Assembly (NCBI GenBank): GCA_029531795.1
Contig: JAPEIS010000001.1
Coordinates: forward strand, 3,596,001-3,660,000
DNA length: 64,000 nucleotides
Reading direction: 5' to 3'
Source: Sclerotinia nivalis
Lineage: Eukaryota; Ascomycota; Leotiomycetes; Helotiales; Sclerotiniaceae
Shown: positions 23,925 through 34,833 of the stretch, piece after piece
Layout: each line of letters starts with the position of its first letter
Position numbering within the stretch: the stretch's first letter is position 1
The notes under the pieces: generated by a model
Database searches by the model: none
The model's input: the letters and a program-made list of their open reading frames with translations, nothing else
What the model was told of the DNA's origin: nothing
Program-made: the position numbers and the translations under genes

Positions 23925-24562
23925 GTATTTTTTTTCAATTAAAGATCAACTATAGATATTTCAAATCCTATCTACAATGCTTTGGAATTTCAACAAATAA
24001 TAAATGTAGATATAGAAAAAATGAAACTTTTAATCATTTATTACTCAACTATCCTTTATATAAAAAAGCAAAACACAAACTCAAAGAGAATAATCCATCG
24101 TCCAGATTTACTATAAAATACCTTCTTCATATCAAAACAAGAATAATCAAAACCCTCGAATTCATCGATATAACAAGAATAACTATTAGATTATAGCATC
24201 TCTGTGACGATGGTCTTAATTCAAGGCATGATAGAATGAATCAATTAATCTATACTAGAGAATAACAAACTACCGTACCAAATACAATAGAGTTGAGCCT
24301 TTTATGGTCCCCTCGGAGGGGACCAAAGCCCTAAGCGAATACAGGGTGAAATAAATGAAATAATAACCTGAGGCATTTTGGTCCCTTCGGAGGGGACCAA
24401 AAGCCGAAAGAATGGCCTAAGGCATTTATGGCATAATAGAATAACAGGATCGTCACAATCTCAAGCAAATACAAAAAGAAGAAGGAGAGATAAAAACAAG
24501 AAAAACAGAAAGAGCAAAAGAAACAAAGAAATAAATAAATAATGAAATTAAAAGAAGAATAT
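23925..24562 (+). mobile_element. LINE (Tad-like) ORF2 C-terminus and 3' untranslated part, left piece
   Basis: A frame open from the gypsy A LTR junction to a TAG at 24194-24196 ends in a pattern typical of fungal LINE ORF2 C-termini: CRYRKNETFNHLLLNYPLYKKAK. This is a CCHC-like zinc knuckle in which two cysteines have become tyrosine, followed by a basic tail. After the stop comes an AT-rich 3' part with two GC-rich hairpins. The copia element interrupts it at 24562, and the remaining LINE 3' part continues at 29438. The upstream LINE body lies beyond element A, outside the window. Confidence 0.68.
24306..24402. repeat. two GC-rich hairpins in the LINE 3' part
   Basis: TGGTCCCCTC-G-GAGGGGACCA (24306-24326) is a perfect 10-bp-arm inverted repeat. 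A second copy (24376-24402) has 13-bp arms with one T:G mismatch. Both sit in AT-rich surroundings, and related words follow each (CTAAG, GGCATTT). They may be RNA structures of the LINE transcript. Confidence 0.7.
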
Positions 24563-24680
24563 TGTTAGAACACGTGATGCTCGCTAGTACTAGCTTCCAC
24601 ACTAGTATATATATCTCTTCAAGCTGTATTATAGAATATTAGTTACATACAATAATATATGCTTGATGGCCCTTCCAATA
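24563..24680 (+). repeat. 5' LTR of the copia element (118 bp)
   Basis: It starts TGTTAGAACACGTG and ends CCCTTCCAATA. It pairs with 29320-29437. Confidence 0.93.
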
Positions 24681-24690
24681 GGTTATAAGC
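24681..24690 (+). promoter_or_regulatory. copia primer-binding site (initiator tRNA anticodon-region type)
   Basis: GGTTATAAGC directly follows the 5' LTR. It differs by one G to A change from GGTTATGAGC, the complement of the initiator tRNA-Met anticodon region (GCTCATAACC). Copia-type elements are known to use an internal half-tRNA-iMet primer. The reading as a RIP-altered site is inferred. Confidence 0.6.
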
Positions 24691-24699
24691 TCTGTGTAG

Positions 24700-25650
24700 A
24701 TGTATATATGGAGACTTGCTTACTATAATACGATATCATATCATATTCTTCTTCAGAATGTGTTATTTATACAAAAATCAACAATAGCGTCTTCCAACCC
24801 AACTTCTGAACCTGTCACAATCTCTACGAAATGGGGCAGTATCGTTGTTTTCAACGGAGATAACTGGAGCGAATTCAAGGAATCCTGTTTGCTTGTATTT
24901 GGTGTAGCTGAAGTTATCGATATTATCAATAATACTGAAAATCAATTAGATCCTTTCGATCCAGATTATTCCGATATTTTACTTTATGATTATAAAAAAA
25001 GAAGAGGTTATACAATTGCTATATTCAATTTTGGAGTAAATGCAATTTATCGTTCAAGTCTTGTTGAGCATATTGATAATCTCGATATTGCTTTTATGTG
25101 GGAAACTTTTAAATCATATGATAATAATGTTCACTTTTATTTTGTTGTTGAAGTTCGTCGTCAATTTCTACTCGAAATCTTCGATCTCAAAACTCAAACT
25201 CTTCGAAATTTCGTCGAACGTTTTCTTCATTATCAACGACAAATTTCCAACAGTATACGATCAATCAGCTATGAAGAGGTTTATATTCAATTCATAAATA
25301 AGATTCCCGAAACAGAAAATTGGCAAATAGTAAAGATGTTTGTTTTAATATCGATTAGAATCTTCAATAAGCAATGATAATCTTCAATGTTTGTAAAAAA
25401 CCAATTACTGTTACAGCAGTTTACGCTGACAACAATTATTCTAATACGAAAGGAAACAATCGAGGTCGAGAAAAACAAAGTGTTTTTCGAGGTGGCAGAG
25501 GTAGAGGCGGTAGTTGAGGATATGGTGGAAACGATCGCAGCAAATGAGGTCGAGGCGATGGTTGTGGAGATTATATATCAAATGGAGGAATTGTAAAGAA
25601 TCAATGTCGATTTTGTTATAAATATGGTCATTATCAAAAGGATTGTTGTG
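24700..25650 (+). pseudogene. copia gag with intact zinc knuckle
   Basis: The reading is open from ATG 24700 for 225 codons (to 25377). It shows the copia gag pattern: FNGDNWSEFKE near the start and LRNFVERFLHYQRQI later. After a break, a zinc knuckle at 25605-25646 reads C-R-F-C-x4-H-x4-C, fully intact. Stops separate the two parts, so no complete gag is made. Confidence 0.8.
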
Positions 25651-25739
25651 CTTTAGTAAAAGTCAAAGTATTTGCTAGAAAAGGCAAGAAAGGGAAGGAT
25701 GATGATGATAATGATGAAGAAGTTGAAACTCAAATAGTT

Positions 25740-26800
25740 AAAGGAGATTAATACAATGGTACTGTTTATTCAGGGTCTGTTATATATATGATTGATTCAA
25801 ATACGGATTGGATACTTGATTCAAAAGCTACTCAATATTTCACTAATCAAATCGATAATCTTGAATATGTTCAATATTGATCGATCCTAAGGAATGTGAA
25901 GATTGCAAATAATATTTATATTAAAAGTACTATGTTTGGGAAAGCCAAAATCGATAATTTCGAATTCACAGATGTTTGGTTCGTACTAGAATTCAGAAAT
26001 ATATAACTAATATTTGTCAAACTCTTTACATCGATAAAATGTAAAGTTATTTTTGAAAGAGATTCAATCTCTTGTTGGAAATTCGGACAATTTCAATTCA
26101 TTACAAAACCTATATCCGGATCATATATAATCAAACAATCATCTCAAATAAATATAGCGAATCTTACTTTTCAAAACGACGAAGAAGGAGATCTCGAAGA
26201 GACAAATGCAGAATTGGTATATCGATGTTTAGGGCATCTCAATTACAATCAAATGGACAGACTGAAGAAAAGATTTAAAGAATTGAAATTTGTTAAGAGA
26301 TTCAAAACGAAAAAAAAAAGAGTTTGCAGATCATACCTTTCAAAACGAATAAGAAAGTATTTCAACAAAAAAACAGCTATTCGTATATTCAAAAAGCTTC
26401 GATGTATACATTGTAATCTTTTAAGAATTCTTTTTCCTTCGACAAATAGAAATAGATATTTTCTTTTCATTACAAATGATATTATAAAAATTGATTGGAT
26501 ATATTATACGAAGAATAAAAAGATTATAACAATAGTTCCTATTCTAATAAATCTTATTAAGGAAATTGAAAACGAAACAAAAGAAAAAGTTGTAATTGTT
26601 TACACAGATAATGGAAAAGGCGAATTTGATACAGCATTTTAAGACGAACTCAAGAAACTTGGTATACAATTCGAATCTTCTCCTTCAGGAAAGCATTCAA
26701 TGAACGGAATCGCCGAAAAACAAATTCAAGATATCAACACTAGATTTAGGAGTTTACTCGATTAGGTAGGTATGCTAAATGATTAATGAAAACTGACGAT
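25740..26800 (+). pseudogene. copia protease and integrase remnant
   Basis: The protease active-site region near 25808-25840 reads WILDSKATQYF, so the catalytic Asp-Ser-Gly has become Asp-Ser-Lys. A GAG-pre-integrase segment (LGHLNYNQMDRL, about 26225) is followed by the integrase core (26214-26642). It contains YTDNGKGEF with the second catalytic Asp and, after a stop, SMNGIAEKQIQ with the catalytic Glu near 26710. It is not translatable as a whole. Confidence 0.78.
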
Positions 26801-27539
26801 TCGTTATGCTGTTTGATTACACAACAGAACTTCAACAAAAGCTTTACCATTCAGGAAATCAAGATCTTTATTCATAACGATAACTCCTTTCGAAATATAT
26901 TATAACAGATTATCGGATTTCTTGAATCTATGAATATTTGATTGTAAAGCATTTACTTTTAACCTTCAATATCTAGGAAAACTAATAAAGAAGTTTGAAT
27001 TACAAATATTAAAAAGGGACTTTGTATTCATTAGAATAAATGAATATTATATTTATTTTCTACTTAGTCTCCTTTCCAAAAAGATAATAAGAATTACAGA
27101 TACTAACTTCAATAAATATAATTTTCCATTTAAAGAAACTTCAATTGAATCAAAATCTGATATAAACAAAGCAATTCTAAAATCTAATACAGATAGAACA
27201 ATTTCAAAGTCTGATATAAACAAAGCAACCCTAAGGTCTAATACAAACAAAGCAACTTCAAAATCTGGTACAAATAAGAGAACTCCAAAAGCTAAAAAGA
27301 GAGGTCCACCATTTACAACAAAAGAACCTCAATAAAAGAAAAGAGGAAGATTTTCGATACAAAAGAAGATCCTACAAGCAAATACTAATACAATTAGAAG
27401 TTTATTGAATGCTACCTGCAAACGTTATTTGAGAAAGATTTTTAGTGATCAAATTGTACAACAAGTAAAAGCCTTGAAAGTTGTCACTATTGATACTGAA
27501 AATTCTGTTCAAATCAATAGTTCAGTAGTACTTTTTGAA

Positions 27540-29145
27540 GTAATAGAATTTAAGGAGGTTATACAAAAAGACAATGAACAATAATTAAAAACCATCAAAT
27601 CTGAATTGATTAGCCTTCGAAAGAACGGTATATTCGAGATTATACAAGGGGAAATACCGAAAGGCAAGAAACTAATGACTTCCAAATAAATTCTGCAAAA
27701 CAAAATGAATCAATTCAATAAGATAACTAAACGAAAGGCTAAACTCATTATGAAAAAATATCTACAGAAGAAAAGTATCGATTTCAAAAAGACATTTGCA
27801 GAAATCGGAAGATATTCTACATTGAGAACTCTACTCGCTAAAACTGCATCTGAAAATCTAGAAATAGATAATATAGATATAGATACTGCTTTTCTTAATG
27901 AGAAACTAACAGATATAGAAATACTAATAGAAATTCCACAATTCTTTAAAGAAGTGTTCTCTGAAATCAAAGAAATGCTTCAGAAAAACCTTTAAGGAAC
28001 TAAAAATTTTCTTAAGTTCAAAAAGTCATTTTATAGTTTTAAACAAACCCCGAGAATTTGATGATTAGCAATTAAAAAGTTCTTTAAAGAATTAGATTTA
28101 TCAATTTCTTTTGCAAATCCAAATCTATTCATTGACAAAGGCGTTTCTATTCTCTTATACATCGACGATATACTAATTGTCGAGAAACAAACAGATATCG
28201 ACAAAATCAAGAAAAGGATTAATGAACAATGAAAGTGCAAGAATTTAAGGCCTACTCAAATGTTTCTAGGACTTCAGATCAAACAAAATAAAACAAAACG
28301 AACCCTCAAAATTCACAATTCAAATTATACGAAAAAGATCCTCTAACGATTTCAAATCGACGATTCTGCGAAGAAGAATCTGCCATTTCCTTTAAGAACA
28401 ATTATTCATATAATAAAGATAGAAGAATTACTCGAGAAAAACGATAAGAATTTATATCTGCAGATCATAGATTCGACAATATACCTAGCAAATTGCAATC
28501 GACCCGATATCTCTTTTGCTGTAGAACAATTAGCTAGAGTTATACAATCACCTGGAAAACAACATTTTGTTTATACAAAACATCTACTTCAATATCTTAC
28601 AAATACAATCAATATTGACTTGGTATACTCAGGACGATTACAACAACTACCTTCCGAATACAATGCTTTCACAGATTCTACATAGAATTCTGAACAACAA
28701 AACAAATCAACTCAAGATGTTATAATTATGAAATACAAAAGAACAATAATCTGATCATCTACAAAACAGAAATCTACCTCTCAAAGTACAATAAAGACAA
28801 AGATCATCACCGCAAACAAAGGATCTAAGGAATTAGCATAGATAGAAAAGCTAATTCAGGATCTAAAGAAAAGATCTTCGATCGAACTATTTATTCCAAC
28901 ATTATATTGCAACAACAAAAGCAATGTAGATTGGATTAAGAAAAATAAGTTTCACAATAAGGCAAAGCATATTAATATCAAATAGCACTACATTAGAGAC
29001 GATATAATTGATACAAATAGACTTAAAGTTTTATGGATTACAAGAATCAATCAAACAACAGATATTCTCACCAAACAACTCATATACCCCGGCTTTTGTA
29101 CACATTGCATTGGTTTAAGATTCGATATTGATATAGAATAATTGG
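27540..29145 (+). pseudogene. copia reverse transcriptase and RNase H remnant
   Basis: The RT begins near 27545. FKKTFAEIGRYSTLRTLLA and IDIDTAFLN (27780-27905) are the copia fingers/palm motifs with the first catalytic Asp. YIDD is intact at about 28158-28169. RNase H follows: KHLLQYLTNTINIDLVYSG (about 28575) and the C-terminal CNNKSNVDWIKKNKFHNKAKHI pattern (about 28910). Internal stops show decay. Confidence 0.85.
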
Positions 29146-29319
29146 AAGTACTTTTGTACCATAACATAAACTTAGGATCATAGATTGCTGAACTTCCACA
29201 GGGAGACTAGACAATGCGATTATAACTGAAGGCTAGAACGTTATTATAAAAGTTAACAAAACTTTATCATATATTTCATATAGTTCTTTAATGGTTATAG
29301 TTTCTAACTATAAAAGGAA

Positions 29320-29437
29320 TATTAGAATATATAATACTCGCTAATACTAGTTTCCACACTAGCACACATATCTCTTCAAGCTGTACCATAGAATATTAGT
29401 TACACATAATAATATATACTTGATGGCCCTTCCAACA
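29320..29437 (+). repeat. 3' LTR of the copia element (118 bp)
   Basis: It starts TATTAGAATATATAATACTCGC and ends CCCTTCCAACA, followed by the TSD AATAT. Confidence 0.93.
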
Positions 29438-29723
29438 AATATAAATCCTTTTACAATTTTAAATAAATATTATTTCTTTTGTTATCTCTATAATATACTT
29501 CAGCATCTATAAGACAGGATTATTCCTTAGGATTAGTTTTCACTTCTCCCATTCAACTCAAAAGATTGAGTTTACCTCAATCATTTAAATCATGTACTTA
29601 GCCAGGCCTATAAGCCAGCTTACCTTCATTATGTTATCTGTTAGGGGTTCGTAAAAGCCTCTAGCCGTTTTAGATAGTCTTAGACTCAGTGTAGACGTTA
29701 ATTTAATCAATCAATCAATCAAA
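29438..29723 (+). mobile_element. LINE 3' end, right piece, with ATCA repeat tail
   Basis: This continues the LINE sequence interrupted by the copia element. From about 29534 it matches the last 190 bases of the insertion at 7493-8584. It ends in tandem ATCA units at about 29702-29723, a typical LINE tail. The next base begins MFS transporter coding sequence, so the LINE inserted into that gene or replaced its 5' part. Confidence 0.75.
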
Positions 29724-31524
29724 CCACCATCGAACTCACGATAGTGAGCACATCACTGAACTCGATCACGAATGACTTGCATGGATTTAATAAAACGGGT
29801 TGGATCGTCACAGGATATCTACTAACATACTCGAGTAAGTCATCACTAAATTGATCAAAGCTATGAATATAATTATGTGTTAATATACTCCAGGTGCATT
29901 GATAATATGGTCCAAATCAAGCGATGTGTTCGGACGAAAATCCACCATCATAACTGCAGTGTTGCTTTTCACATCATTTCTGGAGCATGCAGTGCTGCGC
30001 AGACGATTACACAACTGTAAGTAACCTCTTTAAAAACCTCTAGAAGAAATGGCTAATAAATATTTATAGTATCATATGCCGTGTATTCCAAGGCATTGGC
30101 GCAGCTGGAAGTATGGCATTGGTCTTTGCAATATCCTTTGAAATGATACCGAAGCACAAATTCCCAACATACACAGCTTTATTTTCTGTAGTAACTACAC
30201 TGGGAAATCTAGTTGGTCCACTTATCGGTGGTGGATTCAGTGAAAAGTCGACATGGAGATGGGTTTTCCTATTCAAGTTTGTTAACTCTAACCCCGTTTT
30301 CTGGAGCCACTCAAACTGATACAAATAAAGTGTCCCGGCTGGTGCATTAGCACTCGTCTTATTATTCGTCTTTGTACCAGTAAATTTCCCTCATCAAAAC
30401 GATCCAGCATACGTCTCTCGTTCTCTGAAAGAAAAATTCAGTAAGAGTTCCATCTCGAAAATCGATGGAGCGGGTGCATTTCTTTTCCTAGGAGCATCAC
30501 TTTTGCTAGTGATTGTTCTTCTAGGAGCAGGAAGCCAATTCGCCTGGAATTCCGCTACCAGTATTTCCCTGCTCGTCATTTCCGGGGTTTTATGGATTCT
30601 CTTCGTTTGGAATGAATGGCTAGTTACGGATGAAAAGAGACGTCCCGAGCCGATTTTTCCATGGCGTTTTGTTGTTAATCGGAAATGGATGGGTGGTTTA
30701 CTGTGAGTAAAGCAAGCTTGTTCGTACAAAGTCAAATTTATGAGTTTAAAAACGTTTAGCTCTAATAATGAAACATTTTACAGGCTGTCACTACTTTCGG
30801 GTATACCATGGAATGCTGTCACGATCGATATTCCACAACGCTTCCAAGTTGTCAATGGAATGTCTCCTATAGCAGCTGGTGTGCGTCTTATACCGTTTAA
30901 TGCGCTTATTGCATTTGGAACTGTGATTGCAAATATCATTGTTGCTAAAGCACATATTCCACCGATTTACCTAATGTTCATCGGTTCCAGCCTGCAAATC
31001 ATTGGAATTACGCTTATTTCTACCGTTCCAAATGGCGTGAATGTTAATTCTGCTATTTACGGATATGAAGCTATTGCCGGTCTGGGAATTGGTATAGTTA
31101 TTGGAATGGTTATCGTTATACCTCCGCATGTTGTCGAGAGGCGAGATCTAGGCAAGAAACACCTCTCTAATTATAAATTCCCACCTTTCATATTGTTGTA
31201 GATTGAAAGGATTTAACAGTATGCATACTAATTCGTCGTCCCAGCCATCTCAAGCAATGCACTCCTCCAATTTCGAGCCTTTGACGAAGCCATCGGCCTA
31301 GCCATCACTTCAGCAACAATGAACAACTATCTCTCCTCTCACCTCAAAAACATAATCGACCCAACACAGATCGCCGAAATCTTTCAATAAATCTCCTCCA
31401 TTACATATTTCTCGCCCGAGATCCAAGAAAGGTTCTTGACGCTTTTGCGAAGGGTTATTCGTTACAAATGAAAATCATAATTGCATTTGCTGAACTGCAA
31501 CTTTTATTGGTTGATTTGTTTTAA
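29724..31524 (+). pseudogene. MFS multidrug-type transporter, 5'-truncated pseudogene
   Basis: The homology is to fungal 14-TM major facilitator efflux pumps. The reading begins inside TM1 (TIELTIVSTSLNSITNDL, where intact members have DTTIVSTALPTI) directly after the LINE tail, so the start is lost. GFNKTGWIVTGYLLTYS, CRVFQGIGAAGSMA and [28 protein letters not shown] are family signatures. Exons are 29724-29834, 29894-30016, 30070-30276, 30331-30702, 30784-31151 and 31245 onward. The last intron (31152-31244) is GC-AG. Breaks are a one-base loss near 29977-29981, a TAA at 31388-31390 and a one-base loss near 31425. A homologous C-terminus runs to about 31524. Intact homologues pump toxic compounds out across the plasma membrane. 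Confidence 0.85.
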
Positions 31525-32780
31525 ACAAAGCCACAGATCAGGGTGTAAGGTCAAGTTAAGGAAGTTGGTAAATGTAGATCGATGAATGATTGGGGTGAAG
31601 GGGTGCAGAGGGATAGGATAGGGGAATAGGATACAAGTGTAAATCTTTTTTCACTTATAGGAAATTGTTACGAGAGGCAGGAATATTGCAGGCCTTGTTT
31701 TTGCAGAAACAGGGTTTGATATTTTTGAGCATTTCGTATACTTCAACCATTTTAAAAACTTTCGATTAGAAACGATGATAAATGTATTGATCTGATGAGG
31801 CAGCATAACTCAACTTGATACAAATAGTCTGATAGTTTCGACTAAAGACCGCTTTTTCGACCCAGCTCAATTGAAAGTCCATCAGCATGGTGAAGCACGA
31901 ATCACAATTAGCAAGAAAAATCATACGCAGGTTTATTATTCAATAGTAGGATATCCATTGCCCAGTAACAGCATTTACGGTATGCCACAAGAGAACTCTT
32001 TCTTTAACTTCTCTAGGCTCTTCGGAACCTTTGTCTAATTAGCTTTCAAATTATATTTTCACACAATTGGAACTTTTGGTCTTATAGCTTACTTGTTGTT
32101 AGCTTATAGCGCGTTTCATAAAAGTTGTTTTAACATATATCTTCAATATGCCCAAATCTCAAAGTGTAGATACTCCGTGAACTTGCTCCTGTTGTCGTTC
32201 TATCATGCGAATTGACCTTACCCTATGCTTAAACCACATAAAAGCTGCGTTGCTACTGGCGCATAGTATTGTGATACTAAAAAGCCATTATGACTTTATT
32301 CAAATGCTGCGATGTTCCCCTGAAATTATTTCTATCTTGCAGGTTAATAGGAATCAAATAAGAAATTAATAACTGGTGTATAAAAATGTTCCTGACCATT
32401 TCAATAAATCGTTGATACTTCATTAGGACATGCAAGTTAATTACCTTGAAGTGACCTTGTATGGATGACTCTCAAATTCGGAAATCTGTATGGCATACAA
32501 CAACACCGTATCAATCCTTTTAGAAATTCAAGTAAATCACAATAACAGTGCATCATTGCAATTCACAACAGTACTAATAGTAACTTGATATTCAATTAGA
32601 TCTACCTGCGGCTACCGACCGAGCGGACCATGCAGAGTGGTTGTTGTATTATAAGATGTTGATTCACGATCTTCGACCCTAGGAATACGGCAAGTGTCTA
32701 GATTTGTCCCGAAGAGGGGCCAAAGTCTCTACTACGGGTTCTCCGCTTCTTCGAGTTATGAGAACTTCACAGATCTTGAT
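31525..32780. other. intergenic, no gene seen
   Basis: AT-rich non-coding sequence between the MFS pseudogene and the small orphan genes. I see no long frame, RNA gene or repeat that I can name. Confidence 0.5.
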
Positions 32781-32936
32781 GTTCCCAACAATACAAAATC
32801 TACATCATAACCATAATCACCAAGCCCAAACCCAACCCAACCCAACCACACAATCATTATACCAACTCTCCAAAAATTCCTTGTTAACCATTCCCAATCC
32901 AAGTACATCAGCAAAAATCGCACAAGTTCATTAGCG

Positions 32937-33446
32937 ATGGAGGTTATAATGGTGCCTATCGGTCTAGCCCTTGTTGCTGCTAGCTTCGCCATATACATGG
33001 CTAGTACCATAGTGGTGGGTATCTTATGGGTCATTTTGCAGGCTAGAATTCTAATTTTTGACTCCCTCCGGTGGATTTATCGCAGACTACGAGGCATTGA
33101 ACCCAACCTACCCCCAGATTATGCCTCCGAATCAGAATAAATTCTCCCCACGAGTACCGCACCTCTCATCGCACCAGCAGCTGCAGTCTTGGCAAATAAT
33201 CTAACGGCTAACCTGGATGAGGTCATGGTCGACGGCACTGCATCCAACAATAATTCTTGGGTCACTATATCCAATGATTCCCCGGAACAATTTTCAAGCG
33301 TTGCTCCTTCATATCATAGCAATTATTCTGCCGAACTCGTCTTGACGCTTCCTCCCGCCAATGCTCAGGCTAATGGCCGTTCCAGCCAGGGTAGCATTCA
33401 GTCTAAATTCAACCCGCCTCCCCGCTATAGCGTTACTGATCAATAG
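32937..33446 (+). pseudogene. orphan small membrane protein, one frame with an in-frame stop
   Basis: I do not recognise this gene. A frame opens at ATG 32937 (67 codons). It has one clear membrane segment (IGLALVAASFAIYMASTIVVGILWVI) and then a basic stretch and LPPDY. A TAA at 33138-33140 ends it, but the same frame stays open to 33446. The continuation is a Ser/Asn-rich 100-residue tail ending in NPPPRYSVTDQ. The two parts may be one gene broken by a nonsense change, or a 67-residue protein followed by chance sequence. Leader and body resemble the next locus (33570-33930), so the two look like a diverged tandem duplication. Confidence 0.4.
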
Positions 33447-33633
33447 TCGTGCGAGGGACTTTGATATTCAGCTTCAGAAATATGGCAGTATTCGGGCATC
33501 CCAAATGACAATACGGTTTTTACTACAGTTTCTCTATTTCTTTAAGTTATAAAGGCTTTACAAACCTTGATCTTTTAAACCATACACGATCTACATCATC
33601 ATATCCAAATCCAAACCCAAACCCAACAACACA

Positions 33634-33930
33634 ATGATTCCATCAGGACTCCGCAAATTACTTCTCAACCTTTCCCGAATCGAACCCATCAACAAACTTC
33701 CGCCAAGTTAATCAGTCATGTGTTTCGGTTTTCTCGGCCGCTGCTTTCTCTTTCTATGCTGCAGTATCGATCAAACGGCTGAAGGCCCCGAGCTTCCCGC
33801 ACGTCCCATCGCAGTCATGGCAAATCCTCAAACGGCTGCCGAAGGCAATGTATATGGTACTTCATCAAACAGCCATGCCGCGGTCAGCTCCTCTGACGAT
33901 GGATTCGCAGCTACTATGTCCATTGCATAG
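33634..33930 (+). pseudogene. diverged tandem copy of the orphan gene at 32937
   Basis: The upstream leader (from about 33570: CTACATCAT, CCAAACCCAAACCCAAC, ACAATGATT) parallels the leader at 32795-32850. A short frame from ATG 33634 contains a basic segment and RIEPINKLPP, like GIEPNLPPDY of the first copy. A second frame (33718-33930) has AVMANPQTAAEG where the first copy has AVLANNLTANLDE. The membrane segment of the first copy is absent. It is either a decayed copy or a different short protein. Function unknown. Confidence 0.35.
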
Positions 33931-34830
33931 CTCTACTACTCAATAGTCGAATACGAGATTCTGAATCATCCGAGGTGCTGTTCGCGAGGGAAAGGTTCGG
34001 TGTGCACATGACTTTATTTAGACATGGTTTTATTTGGCATTTCATTGCTTTTATTGGTTATTAGGCGGGAACCTTATCGTTCATAAACATAGGATGAAGG
34101 GACAGGACGGAGGACTTTGCCAAAGAGGAAGCTGTGATGAGATCATAAGCTCGAATTTGACATCATCATAGCTATTGTTTCCTACAAATTCAAATATGAA
34201 GACTCCGCGTCACTTCTCATGAAATGTATCATTTTCATGCTTATGGTGACTGATTTACTTGTATGATATATCCACGAGTAATAATTTCAGTGTGAATCAC
34301 AACTGCAATGATTGTGAATGGAAACAGACGACCAATGAAACATTTAGATGTAATAGTCAACCTAAATCATTCCCCCCCACCGACTAGTCTATGCTGTTTA
34401 CATCAGCCCACAAGCTTCACCCTCGAAAGAGAGAGCTTTCCCTCTAGTCCATTGAGTAGTTGCACCCTTTCGGATTTACTGGGTTTTCCATTTTGTCCTT
34501 GACACGAGAATTGAATGAAAGGAGAAGTCTGTGTACTCGACGAGTTCACGCCATTAGGTCCAGTAATGGTTCCATGTAGTTTTTCCTTATTGACGACCTA
34601 AGCGAAAGAAGTGGCTCTTTCAATACTCGGTAAGGAAGAATATCACTACCTTGATCCATGAATGTTCTCTTTAGTTTGCAGTTTCGAGGTATTGAACTGA
34701 CAAGCACTTTGCCCCAAAAAGAATAGACTTGAATCCGCGGTTTCAAATTCCGCATTACATGTCAATCAAATCATGAGCATCGCTAATTTCGTAAAAAAAA
34801 ATGAACTCGTTACATCAAACCAAGACAAAT
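33931..34830. other. intergenic, no gene seen
   Basis: Non-coding sequence between the orphan pair and the 3' end of the HET locus. Short open frames here show no protein-like pattern. Confidence 0.5.
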
Positions 34831-34833
34831 AAA

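Larger units (their letters stand above)
24563..29437 (+). mobile_element. copia (Ty1-type) retrotransposon, RIP-decayed
   Basis: This complete 4875-bp element has 118-bp LTRs and the TSD AATAT (24558-24562 and 29438-29442). The order is gag with zinc knuckle, protease, integrase, RT and RNase H, the Ty1/copia order. The 5' LTR starts TGTTAGAA and the 3' LTR ends TTCCAACA. An ancestral TGTTGGAA...TTCCAACA pair altered by G to A explains the imperfect ends. Many stops break the frame. It is inserted in the LINE 3' part and is independent of the gypsy nest. Confidence 0.95.
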
